This document shows, in pieces, positions 10,501-17,986 of a stretch of 30,664 bases of DNA. Both the position numbers and the translations under genes were made by a program. The stretch comes from CALXSC01 sp964493475 (lineage in GTDB: Bacteria > Pseudomonadota > Alphaproteobacteria > Rickettsiales > UBA1997). The DNA is taken from positions 1-30,664 of the forward strand of contig CAZBNS010000007.1 in assembly GCA_964493475.1 (NCBI GenBank), read 5' to 3'. The notes under the pieces were generated by a model. It had not been told where the DNA came from. It saw only the letters and a program-made list of their open reading frames with translations, and ran no database searches. The stretch's first letter is position 1. The number at the start of each line of letters is the position of its first letter.

Positions 10501-12374
10501 GGAGCATTACATATATAACCTGTATTTCCGCATGTGTATTCTCTTCCTTGGCCTTTTGGTCCCAAATCAGCTCCGCTACAAAGAGGCAATATATGCGGAA
10601 GATGTCCAGGTCTCGTTACACGCCAAAATCCATCATAATATTTTCCATGAGTGTAATAAATATTAGACCAAAAAATCCTATGTATTTCTCCCCAACTTTC
10701 AAATTCTTTAAATTGACTTTGACTAGCGCACATATTTTTTCTATTCGTCTTGCTTAAAGAGCTCGCAAAATAGTTATCTACATTTTTATATCTATTGTCG
10801 GGATCAACTGCGCTATTTCCATATCGATAACCCTTGCCACCAAAATCACCACTATCAGGGTTGTAATATTCACTTCTAATAGGAAAATCAACTTTTCCCC
10901 TTAAAGTTCTTTTTATTATAACTCTTCCTTCAGTACAAGTTCCTTTATTATTGCTTGGGCATTCTTCTGTAGCCGGTAGAGGCGGAACTGGTCTGTAAAA
11001 ATAAGATAAAGTTGCATCAGCACTGTCTTCAACATCTTCAGGAGTTTCTTCCGCACATTCAGGATAGTTCATAACACAATCAAATGTCTTTGAACAATAA
11101 TATTTTTCATAAAATTGAAAGCAAGATGTTTGCTGTTTTAAACCGTAAGAAGCTGGATTTGTTATATCGGTATAAGTCTTATCAAGTCCAACATAGCTAT
11201 CACATTCTGGTTTTACAGTTGCTGCATTAACACATTCTACATTGGTTATAAATCTACCTATAGAACAAGTAGTCGTTGGCACAGTGCAATTACTATCTCT
11301 TAAAGGACTACCTAAAGGATCTGGAGATATGTTTTTCAATACCTGTTTTTCATATTCTATTAAATAATTATTATCTTTTGTATAGAAAAGATCATAATTC
11401 GTAGGACAAGATAAACTGGCGCCATCATTACGCGGACAATCATGCAAACTGCATATATAATTATTAACATTGGGCGCATTATAAGCCTCGCCAGGTTTCC
11501 ATAAAAATTTAAGAACATCTTTATCGCTATATTCATGACAATATACAGCTTTTAGACTATATCCAGCACTATTTGGATCATGATATTTTGCCTTTGCTCC
11601 ATTACTCATTGAAATAATTCCAGTATATTTATATGGCTCACAAAATTTGTAAAGCAATATTCCATCGTAATCTTTTACCGGCTCAGAACTTTCAAAAAAA
11701 TTATAAATTAATCTACCATTTGAATCTGTAGGAAAATTAGTAGAATAATCTATAGCCTCTAACTCCGCATAAGTCAAGTCCTCGCAACTTTTTAAAAAAC
11801 AATTTTGGCTAGCTCCAGATTGACCGTTATGTCCAGTTTGAAAATAAAACGTAGCTGGCCTATTTTGATTTTGAGCAGTTGTTCCATCAGCCAATCGTAC
11901 TGTGATACCGCTGAAAATTACTGGTTTTTTTGTAATAATTTTACATTTTGAACCGCTTGTTGTTTTAAAAATCTTCTTAGGTGCAGATTCACCCACAGCT
12001 TGAACAACTGTTCCATTAGCTTCTGCTGGCGAACATGGGTTATCTGCGGTTATATCTTCTTCATCTTGATTTTCCACTTCATATTTGATATCATTATCAG
12101 CTCCGCAACTAAGATCATTTAAGCATCTGTCAAAAGCTCCTACTTTTATGATAAAATATTTAATATCAGAACAATATCTTTTTTTAACACATGTGTGATT
12201 AATAGCGCTTGGTTTTGCTGGATAATTATTCCAATCACTGCCACAACTAGCATTGTAAGGTAAATAAACACCATTTGCACTCGCAAAAGCACCAAAATAA
12301 AGATAAAATAAGCCTACCCATGTTAAAATAATAAACATTTTTGACGACAAAAATAAACCATTATTTTTATTCAT
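4518..12374 (-). CDS. Giant secreted Cys-rich repeat protein (about 2618 residues, contains an assembly gap)
   Basis: I recognise no named family. A signal peptide (about residues 13-33, MFIILTWVGLFYLYFGAFASA) implies export. No other membrane segment or sorting motif is evident. The mature part is packed with Cys, suggesting many disulfides outside the cytoplasm. Two Ca-binding EF-hand-like loops are visible: DHNCDGKITDQD near 798 and DINSDNKLQNHE near 1980. A dense Cys cluster lies near 1273-1330 (DCKCLDGTTSCVCGSSGC). From about 2020 onward there are tandem modules resembling CCP/sushi repeats in spacing (C..GY...Y.C......W....C). Residues about 2396-2463 are coded by the inverted-repeat arm, and 2464-2618 form the exchangeable tail. 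A 69-codon gene lies 29 bases upstream, and AGGA precedes the ATG. An adhesin or surface role is inference. Ten Ns at 5426-5435 make the true length uncertain. Confidence 0.85.
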   Translation of the reverse strand: MNKNNGLFLSSKMFIILTWVGLFYLYFGAFASANGVYLPYNASCGSDWNNYPAKPSAINHTCVKKRYCSDIKYFIIKVGAFDRCLNDLSCGADNDIKYEVENQDEEDITADNPCSPAEANGTVVQAVGESAPKKIFKTTSGSKCKIITKKPVIFSGITVRLADGTTAQNQNRPATFYFQTGHNGQSGASQNCFLKSCEDLTYAELEAIDYSTNFPTDSNGRLIYNFFESSEPVKDYDGILLYKFCEPYKYTGIISMSNGAKAKYHDPNSAGYSLKAVYCHEYSDKDVLKFLWKPGEAYNAPNVNNYICSLHDCPRNDGASLSCPTNYDLFYTKDNNYLIEYEKQVLKNISPDPLGSPLRDSNCTVPTTTCSIGRFITNVECVNAATVKPECDSYVGLDKTYTDITNPASYGLKQQTSCFQFYEKYYCSKTFDCVMNYPECAEETPEDVEDSADATLSYFYRPVPPLPATEECPSNNKGTCTEGRVIIKRTLRGKVDFPIRSEYYNPDSGDFGGKGYRYGNSAVDPDNRYKNVDNYFASSLSKTNRKNMCASQSQFKEFESWGEIHRIFWSNIYYTHGKYYDGFWRVTRPGHLPHILPLCSGADLGPKGQGREYTCGNTGYICNAPYWDSYYIKGDPSYEWKDDEPNIDKVSATVCLRHKNSGELGVCGDRECRVDCAFGLCLKQWCGKDRCVTLSVKSDEDCNLDDNNGTCAKTVSNAVFGGSALRFRLQMIDRRVYAFLDAVDLGCYIGGYLGDMKHIGREVNRDSYKNPGDNENTIGGTFRGKLDEYSLFDDNSLTDHNCDGKITDQDVFGEYLFTTWNCDKIVKYEKELKKPPEDQDIDEVPVMADAGKWCFKGDDGQTPKEKGEYHPYCKTYRINNGENPSGEFLGKSWITWGVVQYQGNNQLQNRSYCNVGALQDCRGFYDKNDNFIRESQFFKMSLPLGPDFFYKYATIENSPDLFLPLLTLYSFRKYGDVSYTIYANAESDSIILDFFRPSIEMKYGNTVKRATIAFDADEEEGSVDTLFGTPAESITANYVFKKTSQLYPDPSARVCLYQVLVSENRQEVKCLKRRNPEIKNFVIKPHIIAIEEPTVKAYFHEQDLTNVSTPLSLTDTTKFIPFYDNNKEFYSPENQNLKGSSFAFGQNFPILLESSYCSKLYYSCIFKQKEYNEKSVLSTVNKEELNALKGDINVCDQVIDSYCKIQDGEEKIVQKKADGVISIVKLKKNNTADGAYNQICANKGFEDYQIYVKALPNIGTVVGKCILDNESKQKPVCRKLGYYEFCSSAVGDCKCLDGTTSCVCGSSGCIKEIDCSCSGEGCLTLPEACFLPGFNSELSSLDASGKPLYSCKCLSSTASGGGTGIVVRKATPREMGLCVDLMKVDFCEPVKYYNQNKVYYEGGDGKVLSIIQNNHISNIWRTNQTMYGKYYVDDFEHAEFEKTTDCKRDDDDSNNDLSSIFCLLTAKCYSTSPATKGQACQSGDSNCNCDEYLQRGSCNGFWKTKYNTQPLARCKTTFDSFNQAYSKFELVEGTGCERYSCPTITDSESPTLDEILASINAAEGALGSINTEGKSNGFATWKKYKKGTYGMTAEDLENGLENGHGDDIEHINALYCLQGYAPAGSNFAIKNYIPVVKQLGSKTLETRIDRLAKNLVGYGIEIATYDVFGNDTFLATINDKANYLEFATKTGYVARNHLPMRYCSQLGNWVAVNDIYTEFNVSPYYTADSVFHKPGINNEGFLSPSIISQYSIPTAYQNTYGDTINYSKRYCERLYCQQITENDVGLLSIEDSEPESNSGLTYNLQATDTAIFGLDTTDASHNNIAYPTNSTSWSKNVSCVSNRPTGNYNNYPEDPTNCSDTRGNFMLNNNGTVWRHAGGAIWPETPASRKVDFKDGIKGVCLENRNFYKFGVQFLLSFQDQYNSVNFSGSEVDLKNISLKLGTGSEVDPVRSCNKWGQWGAINNRCEVACEATDVFRTKFQDINSDNKLQNHEITKFYRDPTYRANFIGAIVGGVKFGDKYTGGAKWPRSIVNKNENDYVVGECDATVGKNNNYSGFPTEYKQKGIQFMRNGSDTTFGGAPYRKCLADGTWGPVQNPCINFMTCSDMNVLNSVVFPTATITESKTVVALAGGSITYPGNTENPPRYVPVNANCSGNPVYESGTISKECDITTGEWESGFVAGKDTCVLKTCGSVYYKIGGNDIVNYQKGTTNLYYTTDSGLSGAFGGKYLGNNFTQSCPTGYYCNNCTSNKLTYTCSLNASNSPTWNRKGECVPAICKIGDLIMPTNYTGRSAIPKPTIGNWYSGGVYYAKAGXXXXTSYNPSELAAGITGTTDVDINTEQVYGNNAGDVSSGATLRKEWPCDTGYYLESANGKYFNATCNSTSVTGAGATWTPSVMEPCKVSKCDPFTPPSIPGGTFSVASTSCADGTTGATCPNATYTLQCASGYTQVGSRVYRCDETSRAWDPIETGGWCAKNCPTASYNRDWYAEGCSGVADYTSWSDCPKIWEACMGFCSTIHRGDGSTICGGTGQVICSYVNDGDKIEGIREVCSVGIKILDATTHGGSGSMKVVFRPKVTTYKDRRYIVEFYFTCNDGTWQYTYSNTTRGSNTSSCNGDEE
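5005..5188 (-). repeat. Right arm of 184-bp inverted repeat, inside the giant gene
   Basis: It is the exact reverse complement of 3944-4127. The arm codes for a Cys-rich module (PCKVSKCDPFTPP... to SRVYRC). Identity at synonymous as well as replacement sites implies recent exchange between the two copies. Confidence 0.92.
5426..5435. other. Assembly gap (10 Ns)
   Basis: A run of ten unknown bases interrupts the repetitive 3' part of the giant gene, 237 bases upstream of the inverted-repeat arm. Ten Ns are usually a placeholder, so the real distance and reading frame across the gap are not known. Confidence 0.97.
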
Positions 12375-12403
12375 GAGCAGTCCTAATTTATCTATAATTA
12401 AAA

Positions 12404-12613
12404 CTACTCTTCTGAAACCGGTATTTCATTCCAAACAACAGGCTTTCCATCAGAACCAACAATAATTTCAGTTGTCTTAGAATATTTAGCCGACATATAT
12501 TTGCCATTGCCAGCATAAGTACCAACATATTTTATAGGTTCTACTTCTTTTCCATTCCAAAATTTCTTTCCACCAGCTAAACCTTTATTTTTAGGGTTAT
12601 TTTTTGTAGCCAT
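12404..12613 (-). CDS. Small hypothetical protein, 69 residues, upstream of the giant gene
   Basis: The product is unknown. It is a short, basic, probably soluble protein without signal peptide, Cys or membrane segment. It starts MATKNNPKNKGLAGGKKFWN and ends VVWNEIPVSEE. It contains Gly-Lys-rich and Tyr-rich stretches (YVGTYAGNGKYMSAKYSKT). AAGGA lies about 7 bases before the ATG. It ends 29 bases before the start of the giant secreted-protein gene on the same strand, so the two are likely cotranscribed. A link to synthesis or export of the giant protein is inferred only from position. The coding call rests on the Shine-Dalgarno sequence, the spacing and a plausible composition. Confidence 0.65.
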   Translation of the reverse strand: MATKNNPKNKGLAGGKKFWNGKEVEPIKYVGTYAGNGKYMSAKYSKTTEIIVGSDGKPVVWNEIPVSEE

Positions 12614-12860
12614 TTTTTTCCTTAATATTCTTTATTAGAACAATATACTCTAATATTCTAGACATTAAATTTATTTTTTCAAGCAAAAAATACAGATAAA
12701 TTTTAATTATATATTAGACCTATTGTATAAATATAGTCGCATTACACCAACTAAATCTAATCTTGCCTTAATGTGCTTTGTAGTGTAGTCTTCTCCGCTA
12801 GGAACAGGCTGCTGGAAACAAGCATAAATAAATGAAGTCAAGTTGAAAAAATATTAATAT

Positions 12861-14318
12861 TTAATCTTCATTTTTATCATACTGCCCTGCGTAGTCCTGA
12901 AATCTACCTAATGCGCTATCAAATCTCAAAACTACATTACCAATTGGACCATTTCTGTGTTTTGCAATAATAATCTCTGCTTTGTTTCTTAATTTATCCA
13001 TTTTAGCAGCCCATGCATGTATTTTGTCTGTTTCAGTATCTAAAGGCTTTTTTCTTTCCTCATAATATTCTTCCCTGTAGATAAACATAACAATATCAGC
13101 ATCTTGTTCTATGGTTCCAGACTCTCTCAAATCTGATAGTTGAGGTTTTTTATCTTCTCTTTGCTCTACGGATCTTGATAACTGAGATAACGCAACTACT
13201 GGTATGTTAAATTCTTTTGCGATAGCTTTTAAACCCATAGTGATTTCACCAATTTCCAAAACCCTATTTTCCTTTGATTGAGCCTTTGTTCCTTGAGCTA
13301 ACTGCAAATAATCTACAAACGCTATTCCCAAATTCTTTTGCCTAACCATTCGTCTAATTCTTGTTTTAATTGCAGCTATTGATAGTGCAGGTGTATCGTC
13401 TATGTAAAATGGTAATTTTGAAATTTCATCTGCTTTTTTAACTATTTTATCAAAATCTTCTTTTTCTATTTCACCGGTTCTAAATCTTGTGGCATTTATT
13501 CCTGTTTCTCGTGATAAAATTCTTGAAGCTATTTGATCAGCAGGCATTTCTAATGAAAAAAATCCGACAGATTTTTTTTCTTTTATTTTTCCATCTTTAT
13601 ATTCCGTATCAAAAAATTTAGCAGCGTTATAGGCAAAATTTATAGCCAAAGCTGATTTACCCATTGATGGTCTTGCAGCTATTATTATTAAATCGCCGCT
13701 TTGAAATCCGCCTAATAATCTATCCATATCAATATACTCCGTAGGAATGCCGCTGATATTTCCATCTCTTTCAATAGCTAATCTTGTTTTATTTACAGTT
13801 TCTGCAAGCGAATTTACTATTCCAACAAAAGTTTTATTGTTTTCGCCAGAATAGCTTAAATTAAATAATTCACCTTCAGCTTCCTCTATTAAGCTTTGAG
13901 CTTTAATATTGGAGCTATTTTTATATGAGTTATTTATAATTTCCTCGCCAATTAGAACCAAATGCCTTTTCAACGCTAAATCTTTAATAATTCTAGCATA
14001 ATCAACTATGTCAATTATTCCTGTTCCAGCATTTAGAAGAATAGAAAGATAATTGCTTCCTCCAATATTTTTTATTTCCTCACTATTTTCAAAAAATGTT
14101 TTTAAAGTAATGCTGTCGGCAACTAAATTGCTTCTAAGCGTAGTTTGAATTATATAATCATATATTTTTTGATGGGCGAATTCGTAAAAGTCTTCACTTT
14201 TTAAAATATCGCTCACCTTTCCTAAATAATCATTATTTAAAATAATAGTTCCCAATACAGATTGTTCTGCTTCTATATTAAATAAATTTGGTCTTTCTAA
14301 TTTTTCTTCTTTTTCCAT
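12861..14318 (-). CDS. dnaB: Replicative DNA helicase
   Basis: DnaB is the hexameric helicase that unwinds DNA at the replication fork. The protein is 485 residues, the usual length. The N-terminal domain (about 10-110, starting NLFNIEAEQSVLGTIILNND) binds primase. The C-terminal RecA-like domain has a Walker A motif AARPSMGKSALA at about 208-219, Walker B in FVDYLQLAQG, and the conserved SRSVEQREDKKPQLSDLRES segment, followed by EQDADIVMFIYREEYY. The start codon follows directly on the stop codon of ugd with no bases between, which points to translational coupling. No intein or truncation is seen. Confidence 0.97.
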   Translation of the reverse strand: MEKEEKLERPNLFNIEAEQSVLGTIILNNDYLGKVSDILKSEDFYEFAHQKIYDYIIQTTLRSNLVADSITLKTFFENSEEIKNIGGSNYLSILLNAGTGIIDIVDYARIIKDLALKRHLVLIGEEIINNSYKNSSNIKAQSLIEEAEGELFNLSYSGENNKTFVGIVNSLAETVNKTRLAIERDGNISGIPTEYIDMDRLLGGFQSGDLIIIAARPSMGKSALAINFAYNAAKFFDTEYKDGKIKEKKSVGFFSLEMPADQIASRILSRETGINATRFRTGEIEKEDFDKIVKKADEISKLPFYIDDTPALSIAAIKTRIRRMVRQKNLGIAFVDYLQLAQGTKAQSKENRVLEIGEITMGLKAIAKEFNIPVVALSQLSRSVEQREDKKPQLSDLRESGTIEQDADIVMFIYREEYYEERKKPLDTETDKIHAWAAKMDKLRNKAEIIIAKHRNGPIGNVVLRFDSALGRFQDYAGQYDKNED

Positions 14319-15641
14319 TTATTTTCCAATACAAATATATTTAAATCCAATCTTTTCCATTTCTTTTTTATCAAGAATATTTCTTAAATCAACTATTACT
14401 TTTTGGTTTAGCATTTCGTAAATCTTTTTGTAATCAAGTTTTTTAAATTCTTCCCATTCCGTATCAATAACCAGCAGCTCACTGTTTTTTATTGCATCAT
14501 AAGGATTGTTAAAAAAACTGGTTGTTTTCAAATGTTTATTTTCAAGCATTGTTTTGCATTTTTCAATTCCTTTTGGATCATATGCGTTTACATAAATTTT
14601 CTTTTTCCATAATTGTTTAATAATATCAAGCGCAGGGCTAAATCTAGTATCATCAGTATTAGCTTTAAATGCCAATCCCAAAAGTGCAATTCTTTTATTT
14701 TTCAATTTCTTGTCTGAAGCTTCAATAATTTTTTGCGCCATTTGTTTTTTTCTTTTTTTGTTCGACTCTGACGATGCAAATATAAGATCTAAATTTAAGC
14801 CAAGTTTTTTACCCATATTACATAATGCTATAGTATCTTTCGGAAAGCATGAACCTCCAATTCCTGGACCAGCTTGTAAAAAATATGGATTAATTCTTTT
14901 ATCCATACCCATTGCTTTTGCTATTTCATCAATATTTGCACCAGTTTTTTCACAAATATTAGCTATTTCATTTATAAAAGTGATTTTTACCGCTAAAAAA
15001 GCATTTGAAGCATATTTAATAAGCTCAGCCGTTTCAATACTTGTAAATAATATTGGAGAGCCTTTATCAGTTAACGGCTTATAAACTTTTTCCATTATTG
15101 ATTTTGCGTCATCATCACTTACTCCAACAATAATTCTATCCGGATTTAAAAAATCATGAATAGCAGTCCCTTGTTTTGAAAACTCTGGATTTGAAGCCGT
15201 TGTAAATTGTAGAGTTGGATTAATATCTTGGACTAATTTTTTAACCATTTTGTTTGTTCCAACCGGCACTGTAGATCTAACAACCAAAACAAATCTATTG
15301 TTTTTATCCATATTTTTAGCAATATCTTTTGTTGCTTGAATTATAGCCGTCAAATCTGCGGAGTCATCTTTTGGATTTGGCGGCGTATTTACACAAATAA
15401 ATACAACCTCCCTATCTTTTAGCGCCTCTTTTAAATCTGTTGTAAAATTTATAGTTTTTTTCTCTAAATTTCTTTTTAACATTTCTTCCAACCCATCTTC
15501 ATAAAGCGTTGGAATACCTTGTTTTAATTTTTCTATTTTATCTTTTACTATATCAAAGCATTGGACATCATGTCCCAAATCCGCAAAACATAAACCTTCG
15601 GTTAAACCTATATAACCCGTTCCTATAATAGATATTTTCAT
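14319..15641 (-). CDS. ugd: UDP-glucose 6-dehydrogenase
   Basis: This enzyme oxidises UDP-glucose to UDP-glucuronate with two NAD+, giving precursors for envelope polysaccharides. The protein is 440 residues. The N-terminal Rossmann motif is IGTGYIG (about 5-11). The central part has the NPEFSKQGTAIHDFLNPDRI segment and the nucleotide-sugar dehydrogenase helix KYASNAFLAVKITFINEIAN. The catalytic Cys lies in GPGIGGSCFPKD (about 258-269). The C-terminal UDP-binding domain contains LLGLAFKANTDDTRFSPAL. It is the first gene of a two-gene - strand unit with dnaB. Relatives such as UDP-ManNAc dehydrogenase share the fold, but the motifs fit UGD best. Confidence 0.93.
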   Translation of the reverse strand: MKISIIGTGYIGLTEGLCFADLGHDVQCFDIVKDKIEKLKQGIPTLYEDGLEEMLKRNLEKKTINFTTDLKEALKDREVVFICVNTPPNPKDDSADLTAIIQATKDIAKNMDKNNRFVLVVRSTVPVGTNKMVKKLVQDINPTLQFTTASNPEFSKQGTAIHDFLNPDRIIVGVSDDDAKSIMEKVYKPLTDKGSPILFTSIETAELIKYASNAFLAVKITFINEIANICEKTGANIDEIAKAMGMDKRINPYFLQAGPGIGGSCFPKDTIALCNMGKKLGLNLDLIFASSESNKKRKKQMAQKIIEASDKKLKNKRIALLGLAFKANTDDTRFSPALDIIKQLWKKKIYVNAYDPKGIEKCKTMLENKHLKTTSFFNNPYDAIKNSELLVIDTEWEEFKKLDYKKIYEMLNQKVIVDLRNILDKKEMEKIGFKYICIGK

Positions 15642-15935
15642 TTGTTTCCTATTGTTATTTAATTATAGACTACCCCACATAGTCAGTAAAATTGTATATT
15701 ATAGTTTTTTAATGTCAAAAAGTTATTATTATAAACAAAATGCCGATTACTTCTTGTTTATACACTATTTTTTCTTCACCACTTTCCTATCCTTGAGGAA
15801 AAATGTCAACGTAGTTGGCAACGGAAAGCTACAAATTATCTAAACAAACGCAAACCAACTTAATAAAAGGAATTTCAATTCCCAAAAAAGAATACAAAAA
15901 GACAAACAGAAACTACAACTAAATCAAATAATTCT
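15642..15935. other. Intergenic region with dispersed repeat copy
   Basis: The region lies between the starts and ends of - strand genes and shows no convincing gene. Bases 15762-15810 (ending near TCTTCACCACTTTCC...GAGGAAAAATGTCAAC) match the flanks of the tandem-repeat locus at 17855-17971. This copy holds no tandem units and can fold with TTTCCT against AGGAAA. Confidence 0.6.
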
Positions 15936-17726
15936 CTAAGACTTATCTCTCAATTTAATATGCAATTCTCTCAACTGTATCTCGGAAGCTGTGCTTGGAG
16001 CATTCATCATCAAGTCCTCACCCCTACCATTCGTTGGAAAAGCCGTTACTTCTCTCAAGTTCTCTTCGTCGAGTAAAAGCATTATAATTCTATCAATACC
16101 GGGAGCACAACCAGCATGGGGTGGAGCACCATATTTGAATGCATTAACCATACCGCCAAATTTTTCATCAACAGCTTCTTTTGAATAGCCAACCATTTCA
16201 AAAACTTTATACATTAATTCAACTCTGTGATTTCTAACGCCACCGCTTGCTAATTCATAGCCATTGCAGGCTATATCATATTGATATGCAAGAATATCTA
16301 AAGGATCTTTAGTATTATTTAAAGCGTCCAAACCTCCTTGAGGCATAGAAAATGGATTATGGGCAAAATCTATAGCTCCAGTTTCCTCATTTAATTCAAA
16401 GAATGGAAAATCCACAATCCAACAAAGTGCATAAGCTTCTTTATCAACTAGTCCAAGTTCATTGCCTAACTTAATTCTAATTTTACCAGCAAGTTTTGAA
16501 GCTTCTAAAACAGTGCTGCAAGAAAAGAAAATACTATCGCCGTTTTCAAGTTTAGCTAATTTTTTTAGCTCATTTAGTCTTTCAGCATTTAAAAATTTAG
16601 CAACAGGACCTTTGGCTTCTCCATCTTTAGTCCAAGTAATATAGCCTAAGCCTTTAGCACCCTCTTCAATAGCATATTCTACCATCTTATCAAAAAAGCT
16701 TCTAGGTTTTTCACTGGTTTTTGGCGCAGGAATTCCCCTTACTACAACTTTATTGTTGCTTTCAATAGCTTTGGCAAAAACTCCAAAATCAGATCCTCTA
16801 AAAATATCAGTAGCATCGACTATTTCAATAGGATTTCTTAAATCCGGTTTATCAGAACCATACTTTAAAATTGCGTCCCAATACTTAATTTTAGGGAATG
16901 GAGTAGTTGTAATTTTTCTTTCAGGTCTAAATTTTTTAAATACGTTATACATAACCGGTTCCATAACCGCCCAAACATCTTCTTGTCCTACAAAAGACAT
17001 TTCCATATCTAACTGGTAAAAATATAACAACCTATCGGCTCTAGTTCCTTCATCTCTAAAACATGGCGCAATCTGAAAATACTTATCAAAACCACTAATC
17101 ATTAACAATTGCTTAAATTGCTGCGGAGCCTGCGGAAGCGCATAAAATTTACCCGGGAATGTTCTGCTGGGAACTAAAAAATCTCTAGCGCCCTCTGGAG
17201 AAGAAGAAGTTAAAATTGGAGTTTGAAATTCCAAAAAATCTTGTTTTTTCATCTCTTCTCTCATAAAATCAATAACTTGAGATCTTAATTGAATATTTTT
17301 ATGCATTTTTTTAGTTCTTAAATCAAGAAATCTATATTTTAACCTCAAATCTTCAGGATAATTCTGTGTTTCATCAGCTATTTGAAATGGTATCTGCTCG
17401 GACATACTTTCAATTTCCAATTTATCAAGGTCAACTTCAATTTCACCTGTTGATAAATTTGGATTTACTGTTTCTTTAGTTCTTGCGACAACTTTTCCCT
17501 CAATCAAAATCACACTTTCAAGCGTTATTTTTGAAGCTAATTCTATCATCTCTTTATTTTTTTCTATGTCAATTACGCACTGAGTAATTCCATAATTATC
17601 TCTTAAATCTATAAATAATAAACTTCCGTGGTCTCTAATAGAATGAACCCAACCGCCAAGTTTAACTCTGGCTTCAACATTAGCAATTCTCAGCTCACCA
17701 CATGTATTTGTTCTATATTTTGTCAT
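15936..17726 (-). CDS. aspS: Aspartate--tRNA ligase
   Basis: AspRS is a class II synthetase charging tRNA-Asp. In bacteria without AsnRS the same enzyme also makes Asp-tRNA-Asn. The 596-residue length is that of the bacterial form. The N-terminal OB-fold anticodon domain (about 1-110) contains VKLGGWVHSIRDHGSLLFIDLRD. The catalytic core has EFQTPILTSSSPEGARDFLV, then motif 2 FRDEGTRADR (about 222-231). A GAD insertion (about 290-410) is specific to bacterial AspRS. Motif 3 is GIDRIIMLLLDE, followed by VTAFPTNGRGEDLMMNAPS. In motif 2 the usual FRDED appears as FRDEG and the stretch after RADR is LLYFYQLD, a moderate deviation. Whether the enzyme is discriminating cannot be decided here. Confidence 0.96.
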   Translation of the reverse strand: MTKYRTNTCGELRIANVEARVKLGGWVHSIRDHGSLLFIDLRDNYGITQCVIDIEKNKEMIELASKITLESVILIEGKVVARTKETVNPNLSTGEIEVDLDKLEIESMSEQIPFQIADETQNYPEDLRLKYRFLDLRTKKMHKNIQLRSQVIDFMREEMKKQDFLEFQTPILTSSSPEGARDFLVPSRTFPGKFYALPQAPQQFKQLLMISGFDKYFQIAPCFRDEGTRADRLLYFYQLDMEMSFVGQEDVWAVMEPVMYNVFKKFRPERKITTTPFPKIKYWDAILKYGSDKPDLRNPIEIVDATDIFRGSDFGVFAKAIESNNKVVVRGIPAPKTSEKPRSFFDKMVEYAIEEGAKGLGYITWTKDGEAKGPVAKFLNAERLNELKKLAKLENGDSIFFSCSTVLEASKLAGKIRIKLGNELGLVDKEAYALCWIVDFPFFELNEETGAIDFAHNPFSMPQGGLDALNNTKDPLDILAYQYDIACNGYELASGGVRNHRVELMYKVFEMVGYSKEAVDEKFGGMVNAFKYGAPPHAGCAPGIDRIIMLLLDEENLREVTAFPTNGRGEDLMMNAPSTASEIQLRELHIKLRDKS

Positions 17727-17827
17727 TTCTTAATAAAAAAATCCAATATAAGTAAAGCATTCGCTTTTTTTATTAAAAAAGCAAGAAAATTTTGTTATAC
17801 TCTTTGTGGCATTTACTGTGGATTACA

Positions 17828-17971
17828 TAGGACTATGAAACTGTTTGGTTGTTGAACTATTTTTCTTCACCACTGCCATAATCTTTCCAATCTCCTTAAC
17901 CACTGCCATAATCTTTCCAATCTCCTTAACCACTGCCATAATCTTTCCACTCTTGAGCGGAAATGTCGCAA
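17828..17971 (+). repeat. Composite dispersed repeat with 30-bp tandem units
   Basis: Bases 17828-17856 are a diverged piece of the end-repeat family. Bases 17870-17899 and 17900-17929 are two identical 30-base units, followed by a partial third (17930-17949), with CCACTGCCATAATCTTTCCA at the unit start. The flanks match 15762-15810, which has no tandem units. The right flank can fold as TTTCC-A-CTC-TT-GAG-C-GGAAA. No coding function is seen. Confidence 0.88.
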
Positions 17972-17986
17972 CACAACAAAAAGGAG

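Noticed and set aside
15652..15843. 63-codon open frame on the + strand
   Set aside because: It covers the intergenic dispersed repeat between ugd and aspS, lacks a Shine-Dalgarno sequence, and has a Phe/Tyr-rich AT-driven composition.
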